A stretch of DNA of 64,000 nt from SAR116 cluster bacterium AG-355-O21 (GCA_003280605.1 QCEM01000001.1:62001-126000); one strand, 5' to 3'. Numbered from the stretch's first letter, positions 43,275 to 54,212 are shown. A program made the numbers and translations. Notes: generated from the letters alone by a model not told the origin.

Positions 43275-45113
43275 ATGGCTGGTCACGGCGGTACAGGCGA
43301 TCCATTAACTTTCGCCAAGACCACAGGCCGCAGTGGCTTTCGCACACTAGCGACCCTACTGCCCTATCTTTGGCCAGCTGACCGCCTTGATCTGCGCGCC
43401 CGTGTCGTTGCCGCTATAAGCTGTTTGGCAATCGCCAAGGTCGCCGCCGTATCGGTGCCATATTTCTACAAGCAAGCTGTCGATATGCTGACCGACGGCA
43501 GCAATATCATCGTCAGTGCCTTGGTTTTCATTTTATTATTCTACGGCATCGCTCGCCTTATTGACCGAAGCTTTTTGGAATTGCGGGAATTCTTTTTTGC
43601 GATAGTCGCACAACGGGCGATCCGGCAAGTTGCCCTGAAAACGTTTCGGCATCTGCACCGTCTGTCGCTGCGGTTTCACCTTGACCGGCAAACAGGTGGC
43701 CTCACGCGGGCCATTGAACGGGGCGTGAAAGGCATTGAATTTGTGCTGGCCTTCATGCTGTTCAACATTTTGCCGACCTTGATCGAAATCGCCCTGGTTG
43801 CCGCCATCCTGTGGACGGTGTTTGATTTTTGGTATGCCGCCGTGACCTTGCTGACGATTGCCACCTATATCGCCCACACCATGATTGTGACCGAATGGCG
43901 ACTGAAATTTCGGCGCGAGATGAATGCCTCCGACCAAGCCGCAAATACCAAGGCAATTGACAGCTTACTTAACTTTGAAACAGTCAAATATTTTGGCAAT
44001 GAGAGCCATGAGGCGGAACGCTTCGACCACGCTCTGCGGCGCTTTGAAAAAGCCTCCATTCAAAATAAGGTTTCGCTGTCCCTGCTGAATACCGGACAGG
44101 CCTTTATCATCGCTGCAGGCTTAACCGTCATCATGATCATGGCCGGTCTTGGGGTACGCAACGGCACCATGACGGTAGGCGATTTTGTGATGGTAAACGC
44201 CTATTTGATCCAACTGTATTTGCCACTGAATTTCTTGGGCTTTGTCTACCGGGAGATCAAACAGTCATTGATCGACATGGAAGCCATGTTCAGTCTGTTG
44301 GACGAAAACCAAGAAATTGAAGATCGCCCGGAAGCCGCACCATTGGTCGCCGGGGGCGGTAAGATCGTGTTTAAAGACGTACATTTTGGCTATCGTGCCG
44401 ACCGCGCAATCTTGAACGGAATCTCGTTCACCGTACCGGCCGGCAAAACCGTTGCCATCGTCGGTCCAAGCGGCGCCGGCAAGTCGACCATTTCGCGGTT
44501 GCTGTTTCGGTTTTATGATATCTCGGCCGGAAGCATCGAAATCGATGGCCAAGATATCCGGACCATCAGCCAAGAAAGCTTACGCCAGGCGATTGGCATC
44601 GTGCCGCAGGATACAGTCTTATTTAACGACACCATCTTATATAACATCGCCTACGGTCAGCCCGCCGCAACTCCCAGCGAGATTGAAGATGCGGCCCGAC
44701 TGGCCAGCATTCATGACTTCATTATGGCTCAACCCGATGGTTATCAAACCATGGTTGGTGAGCGCGGCCTGAAACTTTCCGGCGGCGAAAAACAGCGTGT
44801 GTCGATTGCCCGAACGCTGCTCAAAAAGCCGCTGATCTTTTTGTTTGATGAAGCAACGTCGGCTCTTGATAGCCAAACCGAGAAGGCCATCCAGGAAAGC
44901 CTTCGCGAGGTTTCCGCCGAACGAACCACGCTGACCATCGCGCACCGTCTATCAACGGTTGTCGATGCCGATGAAATTTTAGTTTTAGAAGCCGGGAAAA
45001 TTGTCGAACAAGGCAATCATCAAAGCTTGTTGAGCAAAGCCGGCGTCTACCACACACTGTGGAAGCGGCAGCTTGAAACCCGCAGCGAAAACCTGAATCT
45101 GGCAGCAAAATAG
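43275..45113 (+). CDS. ABC transporter permease/ATPase, Atm1/ABCB7-like heavy metal/glutathione-type exporter
   Basis: TMD-NBD fusion; FLELREFFFAIVAQRAIRQVALKTFRHLHRLSLRFHLDRQTGGLTRAIERGVKGIEF; NBD LSGGEKQRVSIARTLLKKP. Confidence 0.9.
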   Translation: MAGHGGTGDPLTFAKTTGRSGFRTLATLLPYLWPADRLDLRARVVAAISCLAIAKVAAVSVPYFYKQAVDMLTDGSNIIVSALVFILLFYGIARLIDRSFLELREFFFAIVAQRAIRQVALKTFRHLHRLSLRFHLDRQTGGLTRAIERGVKGIEFVLAFMLFNILPTLIEIALVAAILWTVFDFWYAAVTLLTIATYIAHTMIVTEWRLKFRREMNASDQAANTKAIDSLLNFETVKYFGNESHEAERFDHALRRFEKASIQNKVSLSLLNTGQAFIIAAGLTVIMIMAGLGVRNGTMTVGDFVMVNAYLIQLYLPLNFLGFVYREIKQSLIDMEAMFSLLDENQEIEDRPEAAPLVAGGGKIVFKDVHFGYRADRAILNGISFTVPAGKTVAIVGPSGAGKSTISRLLFRFYDISAGSIEIDGQDIRTISQESLRQAIGIVPQDTVLFNDTILYNIAYGQPAATPSEIEDAARLASIHDFIMAQPDGYQTMVGERGLKLSGGEKQRVSIARTLLKKPLIFLFDEATSALDSQTEKAIQESLREVSAERTTLTIAHRLSTVVDADEILVLEAGKIVEQGNHQSLLSKAGVYHTLWKRQLETRSENLNLAAK

Positions 45114-45232
45114 CTAAATTTTATCCCTTGGAGACTAATTATTGACCATGCGAGGCATCGCGCTTGCCGTTTCGCGGCCCTACCCTTTGCCCACGTCTAA
45201 TTCGGCGACTACACATGACGAGAGTCAAAAAC

Positions 45233-46310
45233 ATGGCGAATGTAGCAGTTCAGCAATCCCCCAAACGCCCGAAAATCGAAAGCGGGCTCGTGTCCGAACG
45301 ATATCTGCGCATTGAGCGAGTCGATAACTTTGCCGATGTGATTGCCCCGAAAGTCGTGTTCGTTGGTGCCGCGCAAAGCTTTCGCGCCATTGGCGGCGTC
45401 AAAATTATCTTACAGCAGGTTGCGATGCTGCGATCTGCAGGCTTCAATGCGTACATGATTTCCAACAGTGGTTTTCCGGTTTGGCTCGACGACGATTTCG
45501 TGCGCGGCAATGCGCGCGTGATCATCGATCACGCTGTTCCGATCAGGCCGGATGACGCCGTGGTCTTGCCGGAAGGGACCTTAGACGGCGTGCTGAACCA
45601 GGCCAAACATTGGCCATGGACAAAAGTTTTATCGGCCATGAATATTGTTGGACTTCGCAAGCATCCGAACCGCAAGACAAACTGGGATGATGTCGGATTT
45701 AACGCCAAATTGGCGTTATCTGAATTCCTGTATACTGCGATGCGCGATGAATTTGGCTGGAACGACGTTACAGTGGTGCCGCCGACAGTCTCAGAGAATG
45801 TTTTCTACCCAAGCAGTGGTCCAAGAGACAAGACAGTGGTCGTCTCAGGGCGACCCCCCCCCTGCTCACAAGGCCCTTCGGGCATTGTTCGATGCTGATA
45901 AAGATACCTTTGGCGGCTTCACCTGGATAGATCTCGAAAACCGTTCGGAATATTTTGTTGCCGATCATTTGCGCCGCACAACAATGGCGGTATGCATCGG
46001 CGGTGTTGAGGGATTTGGGCTGCCGCCACTGGAAGCGATGGCATCCGGCGCAATCCCCTGTGGTTATCCGGGCGCTCACGGACCTGACGAATTTGTCACC
46101 AGTGACAATGGAATTTGGTCAAAAACGGACGAACCTGAAGATATTTTTGCAGCCATGAAAAAGGCCGCGCAAATGCGCCCAAAATCACAGCGACATAAAA
46201 AACTGCTGGCCGTCGGACAAAGCACAGCAGCGCGCTATCGCTCTGCAGTTGCGGCTGAAAAATTAGTTGAATTTTGGTCTGAACACGCGCCGCGCACCCG
46301 CAATCTTTAA
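45233..46310 (+). pseudogene. Glycosyltransferase group 1-like gene split by a +1 frameshift at a C9 tract (45854-45862)
   Basis: N-terminal part (ORF 45164..45898) and C-terminal part (ORF 45645..46310) are adjacent in frames +2 and +0; with 8 C the reading is continuous (...VVSGRPPPAHKALRALFDADKDTFGGF...GGVEGFGLPPLEAMASGAIPCGYPG...). Confidence 0.8.
45854..45862 (+). repeat. Homopolymer tract C9 inside a split glycosyltransferase
   Basis: gggcga-CCCCCCCCC-tgctcac read directly. Confidence 0.95.
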
Positions 46311-46502
46311 CGTGGCGGATCAAGGGCCGTCTTACCAACTGCCGGCCGACGCCATGATCATTGAGGGTTGATCTTCCGTGACGCGACCATTGCGGGTTGC
46401 AAAGATCTGCACGACAACGGCAATAGCTGTCGGTATCATGCTGCCGCTTTGCCCACATAGCCTCGGGCAGGCACATTTCCCCGGCGTGAAGGTAGGCAGA
46501 CA

Positions 46503-46955
46503 ATGAAAGTAATCTTACAGCGGGTCAGTGAAGCGCGGGTGCGCATCGACGATGTCGTCGCCGGAGAAATCGGCGCTGGTTTGATGATCTTGTTTTGTGC
46601 CGAAGACGGTGACCTGCCGGAGAGTGTTGAGCGCTTAGCCGTGAAAATATCCAAGCTGCGAATTTTTGCTGACGACGCTGGCAAAATGAATCGCTGCATT
46701 CTCGACTGTGCCGGCTCGGCCCTGATTGTCAGCCAATTCACCCTTGCTGCGAAAACCTCCAAGGGCAACCGACCAAGCTTTATCGCCGCCGCCGCTCCGG
46801 ACCGTGGCAAGCAGCTTTATGAAAAGTTTTGTCACGCGATTAGCAATCTTGGGATTCCGGTTGCCACAGGCCAGTTTGGGGCCGATATGCAGGTTGAACT
46901 TATTAATGATGGACCGGTTACTATTCCTCTGGAAATTGCCGCCCCGCCGCTTTAG
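46503..46955 (+). CDS. dtd: D-aminoacyl-tRNA deacylase
   Basis: MKVILQRVSEARVRIDDVVAGEIGAGLMILFCAEDGD; ALIVSQFTLAAKTSKGNRPSF. Confidence 0.97.
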   Translation: MKVILQRVSEARVRIDDVVAGEIGAGLMILFCAEDGDLPESVERLAVKISKLRIFADDAGKMNRCILDCAGSALIVSQFTLAAKTSKGNRPSFIAAAAPDRGKQLYEKFCHAISNLGIPVATGQFGADMQVELINDGPVTIPLEIAAPPL

Positions 46956-46987
46956 GCGGCACGAAAAATACACGCCGCTTTAGGCGG

Positions 46988-48265
46988 TCAACTTGAAAGC
47001 GCCAGTTTCATCGGTGCCGGTACCGGCATGCATGGCAACCCCTGGCTGCGCAATTGCGAGCACGCTTCTCGGGCACCACGCTCATTCAATCCCACCAATC
47101 GCGCCCGAAAAATGCGCCCATGGGGACGCTCAACCCCTTCAACCTGCATGGTTGTGTGACCAAGTAAATCGGGCAGTTTATTGCGGGCATTTTTGATAAT
47201 CGCGGCGGCCGGTCCAGCGCTCGAGTATGCGCCAACCTGGATTCCCCAAAGGCCCAACACATCAGGGTCTGCGGCAACCGACGAAGTTACCCGTGCAATG
47301 GTTGCCTGACGGCCCACCGGTGACGTTGTGGCGGCAATCACAGGCCCTGGTCGCGGCAGTGGCAGCGGCGGCTTGATGCCCGCCATGACCACCGGCAACC
47401 GCTTGAATCCGCGATCCAACAAGCGCACCATTTGCCGGTCGCGGCTGCGCCCCGATCGGCCCCCAAAAACCACCCCAATCAAATGCCGGCCACTGCGATT
47501 GACCGAGGCGACAAGGTTAAAACCAGATGCCCCGATGTAGCCTGTCTTGATGCCGGTTGTGCCCTTGTAGCGACCAAGCAGGCTGTTATGGTTACGGTAG
47601 ACTCGCCCGCGAAATCGAAAACTGCGGGTTTTGAAATATTTAAAATAACGCGGGAAATCACGCTGGATTGCAATCGCCAGCGTGGCCATATCGCGGGCGG
47701 TACTGATTTGCCGGCGGTTTGGTAATCCTGATGCATTGCGAAATTTTGTGCGCGTCATGCCCAAAGCCCGCGCCCGCTGCGTCATCGCCTTTGCAAACGC
47801 TAATTCGCTGCCGGAAATATTTTCCGCAACTGTGGCCGCCACATCATTGGCCGACTTCGTCACCAGCGCTTTTATTGCTTGCTCAACGGTGATGGTATCG
47901 CCGACCGCCAATCCCAATTTTGACGGCGGCTGCCCGGCCGCACGGCGAGAAACTTTCAGGCGAGTCGACAACGTCATCTTGCCGTCACGGAGCCGCTCAA
48001 ACACCATGTACAAGGTCATAATTTTGGTAAGTGAGGCCGGATAGCGCCGGGCGTCCGCTTGCCGCGAGTGCAACACCTTGCCAGTATCACCATTTATGAC
48101 GATCGCAGCGTATTTCGGCGCGGCGTGACTCAGCGGTGCCAGCATAGTGGATGCTAGCAACACACATAATAGCCCCCACAGGTGGCGCAAACTTCTTCGC
48201 CAAATCGGGAGCTTTTGAGGCCAACCGCCAATCATTTTTGAGCTCCAGGCCGAAACAATCTCCAA
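46988..48265 (-). CDS. D-alanyl-D-alanine carboxypeptidase (S11) with C-terminal SPOR domain
   Basis: RRYPASLTKIMTLYMVFERLRDGKMTL (SxxK), KSANDVAATVAE (SxN), GIKTGYIGASGFNLV (KTG); C-term GIQVGAYSSAGPAAAIIKNARNKLPDLL. Confidence 0.93.
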   Translation of the reverse strand: MEIVSAWSSKMIGGWPQKLPIWRRSLRHLWGLLCVLLASTMLAPLSHAAPKYAAIVINGDTGKVLHSRQADARRYPASLTKIMTLYMVFERLRDGKMTLSTRLKVSRRAAGQPPSKLGLAVGDTITVEQAIKALVTKSANDVAATVAENISGSELAFAKAMTQRARALGMTRTKFRNASGLPNRRQISTARDMATLAIAIQRDFPRYFKYFKTRSFRFRGRVYRNHNSLLGRYKGTTGIKTGYIGASGFNLVASVNRSGRHLIGVVFGGRSGRSRDRQMVRLLDRGFKRLPVVMAGIKPPLPLPRPGPVIAATTSPVGRQATIARVTSSVAADPDVLGLWGIQVGAYSSAGPAAAIIKNARNKLPDLLGHTTMQVEGVERPHGRIFRARLVGLNERGAREACSQLRSQGLPCMPVPAPMKLALSS

Positions 48266-48463
48266 TAGATAATAAAATACATGAGAAAATTAGGCTAAAG
48301 CAATGAAAAAATTGCAAAAAATAAGTCATGACTTTGGAGCCTGAAAAAAATTCAACAATATGATGTTATTGTGCACTGCAATACATTATTTTATAACGAC
48401 ATAAATCTTAACACCATGAGCATTTTGCATCGCAACACAAACATCGAGCCAGGGAGCATCGTT

Positions 48464-49099
48464 ATGGCGACAACAAAACCGCCGCAGAGCACCGCAAAAC
48501 CGGAAGCAACCGCCACCACCGCTTCAGCCACGACCCCGATCACGCCGGATGTGGCCGAATCACCTGCCGTTGCCGCCAAAACGCCGGCACCAACGGCCAA
48601 GGCCGCGGCGAAACCGTCACCTGCCGACGCCGGCAAACCAGCCAAACCGATTGCCGCAAAACGTAAAAAACCAGCAGCCCCGCGGGCAGCGGTTGCCGCA
48701 GCACATGCGCAGCCAGCAGCGCCAAAACACGCCCTGCCAAAACGCGCCCTGCCAAAACCGGTGGCAGCGACGGCAAAGCGGCAAACCCCAACAACGGCGA
48801 CGTCAGCCAGTGGCCAAGCACCCTTAAACGCCCTCCTAGAGGTGTGGGCCATATGGCAGGATAGCGTTGGATCCGCTGCCCATATCTGGACTGATTACAC
48901 GGCAAAATCGGTGACCAAGAGCGCCGATCTCAGCCGCGATATGTTGGCCGCTAAGAACTGGCAGGAGATTGTGACAAAACAGCAAGCATTTGCCACAGAT
49001 GCAATTGATGAGCTGTTAACCGACGCGGCAAAGATTGCAGCCATCGGCGCCAAGGCCGCATCCGCTGCACAAAAACCGCTGATACCCGGCAAACCGTAA
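48464..49099 (+). CDS. Phasin-family protein with Ala/Pro/Lys-rich N-terminal domain
   Basis: Likely start MATTKPPQSTAKPEATATT; C-term TKSADLSRDMLAAKNWQEIVTKQQAFATDAIDELLTDAAKIAAIGAKAASAAQKPL (phasin-type). Confidence 0.75.
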   Translation: MATTKPPQSTAKPEATATTASATTPITPDVAESPAVAAKTPAPTAKAAAKPSPADAGKPAKPIAAKRKKPAAPRAAVAAAHAQPAAPKHALPKRALPKPVAATAKRQTPTTATSASGQAPLNALLEVWAIWQDSVGSAAHIWTDYTAKSVTKSADLSRDMLAAKNWQEIVTKQQAFATDAIDELLTDAAKIAAIGAKAASAAQKPLIPGKP

Positions 49100-49183
49100 T
49101 TTTTTTGTCCGCACCCCGGCGTCACAAATGGTCACTCCAGGGTGACAAAAAAGCGGGTTTTAATGGGGCTTTTAAAGTGATTT

Positions 49184-49209
49184 GGGCAGCAGGCATCAGC
49201 ATGCTGCCC
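49184..49209 (+). terminator. Hairpin downstream of the phasin gene, probable terminator
   Basis: GGGCAGCA-ggcatcagca-TGCTGCCC followed by tttcattt. Confidence 0.55.
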
Positions 49210-49349
49210 TTTCATTTAACCGAATGCAGACATGATAAAACGGTAAAAGCTACGTCTGGGGTCTTTCCCGATCGCTGAAAATCCACATATGATAACCATG
49301 CTCACCCGTGAGCGTTCGTTCAACCCGCAGCAAAGATTGTCGCGCGAAA

Positions 49350-49679
49350 ATGGCTGATAACGATCAAACAAACGGTAATGATGACGGAAAGACCGGTGTT
49401 ACCGTCAAAACCCGTCCGAAAATAAAAAAGCCTTCCATGTATAAGGTTTTGATGTTGAATGATGATTATACACCGATGGAATTTGTGGTTCACACGCTGG
49501 AACGGTTTTTCGCGATGGGCCCGGAACAAGCAACTCAGATCATGTTGCATGTGCACCAAAAGGGTGTCGGTATTTGCGGCGTTTTCACCTACGAAGTTGC
49601 AGAAACTAAGGTCACGCAAGTAATGGATTTTGCTCGTCAAAATCAACATCCATTGCAGTGCACATTAGAAAAGGCATAG
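49350..49679 (+). CDS. clpS: ATP-dependent Clp protease adaptor ClpS
   Basis: [60 protein letters not shown]. Confidence 0.97.
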   Translation: MADNDQTNGNDDGKTGVTVKTRPKIKKPSMYKVLMLNDDYTPMEFVVHTLERFFAMGPEQATQIMLHVHQKGVGICGVFTYEVAETKVTQVMDFARQNQHPLQCTLEKA

Positions 49680-49683
49680 TCGA

Positions 49684-51993
49684 ATGTTATCGAAAACCCT
49701 CGAAGTCACCTTGCACCGCGCCCTTGATCAGGCCAACGAGCTGCGTCACGAGTATGCGACGCTTGAACATTTACTGTTCGCGTTGACCGAAGACCAAGAC
49801 GCCATTGCGGTGCTGCGTGCCTGTGGTGTTGACGTTGAGCGGCTGCGCGGTGACCTGCGAAACTACATCAGCCTGGAGCTCGCCAATTTGGTTGGCGACG
49901 AACATAATGAGGCGAAACCAACCGCCGGCTTCCAACGGGTTATCCAACGCGCCGTGATCCACGTACAATCTTCCGGCCGGGCCGAAGTCACCGGCGCAAA
50001 TGTGCTGGTTGCGCTTTTCTCCGAGCGCGAAAGCCACGCGGTTTTTTACCTGCAAGAGCAGGACATGTCGCGTTTTGATGCAGTCAATTACATCTCCCAC
50101 GGCATCGCCAAAGTCCACGGCGGCGGCGAAGGAGAACGTGCCGGCGACGGCGATAGCGACGAAGAACAGGGCGAAGATGCAGCCAAGAAAAACGGCTCTG
50201 ACGCGCTTGATGCGTATTGCGTAGATCTCAACAGCAAAGCCGGTGAGGGAAAAATTGACCCGCTGATCGGGCGCGAATTTGAGGTCGACAGGACCATTCA
50301 AATTCTCTGCCGGCGGACCAAAAACAACCCGCTTTACGTCGGTGACCCTGGGGTTGGTAAAACAGCCATTGCCGAAGGCCTGGCCAAGCGGATCGTCGAT
50401 GGTGATGTGCCTGAGGTTCTCGCGGAGGCCAAAATTCATGCACTGGATATGGGCGCCTTGTTGGCAGGGACGCGCTATCGCGGCGACTTTGAAGAACGCT
50501 TAAAAGCGGTTGTGAAAGAAATTGAGCGCGACCCAAATATCATCCTGTTCATTGATGAAATCCACACGGTGATTGGCGCCGGTGCCACCTCCGGCGGCGC
50601 GATGGACGCCTCAAATCTACTAAAACCTGCCCTGCAGGGCGGCACCCTGCGGTGTATGGGGTCGACAACCTATAAAGAATATCGCAGCCATTTTGAAAAA
50701 GATCGCGCTTTGGTGCGACGGTTTCAGAAAATTGATGTCAATGAGCCGTCGATCGACGACTCCATCAAGATTCTCAAAGGCCTGAAGCCATATTATGAGG
50801 AGCACCATAAGGTTCGCTACACCAATGAAGCCCTCAAGACAGCCGTCGAGCTTTCCGCCCGTTATATCGGTGACCGGAAGTTGCCTGATAAAGCAATTGA
50901 TGTGATCGATGAGGTTGGTGCCGCGCAAATGCTGGTACCTGAGGCCAAGCGCCGGAAGACCATTGGCGTGAAAGATGTTGAAGCTGTGGTTGCCAAAATC
51001 GCCCGCATTCCAGCGAAAAGTGTCTCGACCGATGACAAAACGGTACTGGCCAATCTCGAGCGCGACCTGCGAACTGTCGTATTCGGTCAAAACACCGCCA
51101 TCGAAGCACTTTCAAGTGCGATTAAGTTATCTCGTGCGGGCTTGCGCGAGCCTGAAAAACCGATTGGCAATTATCTGTTTTCGGGACCAACGGGCGTCGG
51201 CAAGACCGAAGTTGCGCGGCAATTGGCCAAGATCTTGGGCATTGAATTGGTCCGCTTCGATATGTCAGAATATATGGAGCGGCATAGCATTTCCCGCCTG
51301 ATCGGTGCACCGCCTGGTTATGTCGGCTTTGATCAAGGCGGATTGCTCACCGATGGTGTCGACCAACATCCGCATTGCGTATTATTGCTGGATGAAATCG
51401 AGAAAGCGCACCCGGACCTGTTCAACGTGCTGTTGCAGATCATGGATCATGGCAAACTCACCGATCACAACGGTAAATCGGTTGATTTCCGGAACGTCAT
51501 CGTCATCATGACCACCAATGCGGGGGCCTCGGACTTGGCCAAAGAAGCGGTCGGTTTTGCGAATAATAAACGCGAAGGCGACGATACCGAGGCGATCAAT
51601 CGGATGTTCACCCCGGAATTCCGCAATCGCTTAGACAGCATCATCCCGTTCAAAAACCTCGGTCCGGAAATTATTGCCCGTGTGGTTGATAAATTCATCA
51701 TGCAGCTGGAAGCGCAATTGGCTGACCGTGACGTCACCTTTGAGTTGACCGCAGCTGCCCGCACCTGGCTGGGTAATAAAGGCTATGACAAGCTTTATGG
51801 TGCCCGGCCGCTGGCTCGGGTCATCCAAGAGCACATCAAGAAGCCGTTGGCCGAAGAATTATTGTTCGGCAAATTAACCAAAGGCGGTCTGGTCAAAGTA
51901 CGGGTTGAGGACAAAAAGCTGGCTTTTCAGATGGTTGAACCGCCCAGCCGAAACACCAAACCACCGTCAAAAAACACTGAAATGGTGAAATAA
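49684..51993 (+). CDS. clpA: ATP-dependent Clp protease ATP-binding subunit ClpA
   Basis: [65 protein letters not shown]. Confidence 0.98.
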   Translation: MLSKTLEVTLHRALDQANELRHEYATLEHLLFALTEDQDAIAVLRACGVDVERLRGDLRNYISLELANLVGDEHNEAKPTAGFQRVIQRAVIHVQSSGRAEVTGANVLVALFSERESHAVFYLQEQDMSRFDAVNYISHGIAKVHGGGEGERAGDGDSDEEQGEDAAKKNGSDALDAYCVDLNSKAGEGKIDPLIGREFEVDRTIQILCRRTKNNPLYVGDPGVGKTAIAEGLAKRIVDGDVPEVLAEAKIHALDMGALLAGTRYRGDFEERLKAVVKEIERDPNIILFIDEIHTVIGAGATSGGAMDASNLLKPALQGGTLRCMGSTTYKEYRSHFEKDRALVRRFQKIDVNEPSIDDSIKILKGLKPYYEEHHKVRYTNEALKTAVELSARYIGDRKLPDKAIDVIDEVGAAQMLVPEAKRRKTIGVKDVEAVVAKIARIPAKSVSTDDKTVLANLERDLRTVVFGQNTAIEALSSAIKLSRAGLREPEKPIGNYLFSGPTGVGKTEVARQLAKILGIELVRFDMSEYMERHSISRLIGAPPGYVGFDQGGLLTDGVDQHPHCVLLLDEIEKAHPDLFNVLLQIMDHGKLTDHNGKSVDFRNVIVIMTTNAGASDLAKEAVGFANNKREGDDTEAINRMFTPEFRNRLDSIIPFKNLGPEIIARVVDKFIMQLEAQLADRDVTFELTAAARTWLGNKGYDKLYGARPLARVIQEHIKKPLAEELLFGKLTKGGLVKVRVEDKKLAFQMVEPPSRNTKPPSKNTEMVK

Positions 51994-52113
51994 AGGGCGC
52001 TGCCGGTTCCGTAAGTGGTCACGGACCGCTTGCACCGGCGCGTCAATCTCCCCATTATGCGTCCCCTCGGCCGATATCCGACCGAGGGCGGTACGACTGC
52101 TTGGATGGAACCC

Positions 52114-53346
52114 ATGAGCACACACTTAAATACGTTCAGTAGTGGGCCCGACGAGAATGGCCATTTTGGCAATTTCGGCGGCCGCTTCGTCGCCGAAACC
52201 TTGATGCCGCTGATTCTTGACGTGGAAAAAGCCTATCTTGAGGCCAGAGACGATCCAGCCTTCGAAGATGAGTTCGAGTATTACAAACAGCATTATATCG
52301 GCCGGCCAAGCCCGCTGTTCCTGGCGGCTCGTCTCACCGCCCATTTTGGCGGTGCAAAGCTGTATTTCAAACGCGATGAGCTGAACCACACCGGCGCGCA
52401 CAAAATCAATAATGTGATGGGCCAAGCATTGCTTGCCCGGCGCATGGGTAAAACAAAAATTATCGCAGAAACAGGGGCCGGCCAGCATGGCGTCGCAACG
52501 GCTACAGCCTGCGCCCTTTTTGGCATGGAATGTGAAGTTTACATGGGCGCGGAGGATGTGCGCCGGCAAAAGCCCAATGTTGATCGAATGCGTCTGTTGG
52601 GCGCAACCGTTGTCCCGGTCACCTCCGGTTCCGGCACCCTCAAGGATGCAATGAACGAAGCCTTGCGCACCTGGGTGGCCAAAGCCGAGACACATTTTTA
52701 CATCATCGGCACCGTTGCCGGGCCGCATCCCTACCCTGCCATGGTGCGTGACTTTCAATCCGTTATTGGTGAGGAGCTGCGTTGGCAGCTAGAAGCTTTT
52801 GAAGGGGCCGGCCGGCTCCCCGACACGCTGATCGCATGCATCGGCGGCGGCTCGAATGCAATGGGTTTGTTCCATCCCTTCTTAGATGATGAGGAGGTTG
52901 AGATCATTGGCGTCGAAGCCGCCGGGCATGGCGTTGACACCGATCAACACGCCGCCTCACTGGCCGGTGGGCGGCCAGGCATTTTGCATGGTAACCGCAC
53001 CTATTTGCTGCAAAACGATGATGGCCAGATCACCGAAGCCCATTCGATTTCTGCTGGCTTAGATTATCCGGGCATCGGGCCGGAACATGCATGGCTGCGC
53101 GATTCCGGCCGTGTCCGCTACGAAAGCGCAACCGATACCGAAGCGCTAGAAGCGTTCGCTTTATGCTCACGCTTAGAAGGGATTATTCCGGCGTTGGAGC
53201 CAAGCCATGCGCTTGCGTACACCGGCAAAATCATCGCTGATCTGCCGGCGGATCATATTGTTGTGATGAATCTGTGCGGACGCGGTGACAAAGATTTGGA
53301 AGCGGTGTTGCCCTTGCTGGACGAGATGGGACTGCTGGAGGTATGA
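52114..53346 (+). CDS. trpB: Tryptophan synthase beta chain
   Basis: [74 protein letters not shown]. Confidence 0.98.
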   Translation: MSTHLNTFSSGPDENGHFGNFGGRFVAETLMPLILDVEKAYLEARDDPAFEDEFEYYKQHYIGRPSPLFLAARLTAHFGGAKLYFKRDELNHTGAHKINNVMGQALLARRMGKTKIIAETGAGQHGVATATACALFGMECEVYMGAEDVRRQKPNVDRMRLLGATVVPVTSGSGTLKDAMNEALRTWVAKAETHFYIIGTVAGPHPYPAMVRDFQSVIGEELRWQLEAFEGAGRLPDTLIACIGGGSNAMGLFHPFLDDEEVEIIGVEAAGHGVDTDQHAASLAGGRPGILHGNRTYLLQNDDGQITEAHSISAGLDYPGIGPEHAWLRDSGRVRYESATDTEALEAFALCSRLEGIIPALEPSHALAYTGKIIADLPADHIVVMNLCGRGDKDLEAVLPLLDEMGLLEV

Positions 53347-54185
53347 GTTACACATCGGCACGGCTTCAAAAACTATTCGACAACCTGCAGCAATCAGAAC
53401 GCGGCGGCCTGGGCATTTTTGTCACCGCCGGCGACCCGGATCGGCAAACCAGCTTAGCTATCCTCAAAGGCTTGCCTGCCGCCGGCGCCGATATGATTGA
53501 ACTGGGGATGCCGTTTTCTGACCCTATGGCCGATGGCCCATCGATCCAAGCGGCCAGCCTCCGGGCGTTGAATAATGGTGCAAGTTTGGCCTCCACCCTA
53601 GAAATCTTGACAGCGTTCCGGGCCGACGATCAGGTCACCCCAGTGGTGTTAATGGGCTATTACAATCCCATTTATAGCTATGGAGTTGATGCTTTTTTAA
53701 GCGCCGCTATTGACGCGGGCGCCGACGGCTTAATCATCGTTGATCTGCCGCCTGAAGAAGACAATGAGCTATGTATCCCGGCACTGGACCGTGGTCTGCC
53801 ATTTGTTCGCTTGGCAACACCAACCACCAATGATCAGCGCTTGCCAGCGGTTCTAAAAAACACCTCCGGATTTGTCTATTACGTCTCAATCACAGGTATC
53901 ACCGGAACGGCGGCCGTGCCGCGCGACCTCGCAGCAGCAGCCGTTAAACGTCTGAAAAAACATACTGATTTGCCTGTTGCTGTTGGCTTCGGTATTAAAA
54001 CTGCCGAAGATGTTGCTGCCATTACATCGGTTGCGGATGCAGCGATTGTTGGCTCGGCTGTGGTTGAACAGATTCGCGATAGTCTTGATCCGTCAGGTCA
54101 GGCAACAAACGCCACAGTTGAAAATGTGTTATCCTTTGTGGCAACGCTGGCCACCGGCACGCAACGCAGCGCACCCGCCGGCTAA
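53343..54185 (+). CDS. trpA: Tryptophan synthase alpha chain
   Basis: [53 protein letters not shown] overlaps trpB stop. Confidence 0.98.
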   Translation: MSYTSARLQKLFDNLQQSERGGLGIFVTAGDPDRQTSLAILKGLPAAGADMIELGMPFSDPMADGPSIQAASLRALNNGASLASTLEILTAFRADDQVTPVVLMGYYNPIYSYGVDAFLSAAIDAGADGLIIVDLPPEEDNELCIPALDRGLPFVRLATPTTNDQRLPAVLKNTSGFVYYVSITGITGTAAVPRDLAAAAVKRLKKHTDLPVAVGFGIKTAEDVAAITSVADAAIVGSAVVEQIRDSLDPSGQATNATVENVLSFVATLATGTQRSAPAG

Positions 54186-54212
54186 ATTGTTGGTTTCGCA
54201 TGAGGGCTTGGT

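Noticed and set aside
49771-50439. 222-aa minus-strand ORF opposite clpA
   Set aside because: Shadow ORF of a strongly conserved gene; sequence has no family signature.
52126-52758. 210-aa minus-strand ORF opposite trpB
   Set aside because: Shadow ORF; trpB is unambiguous on the other strand.
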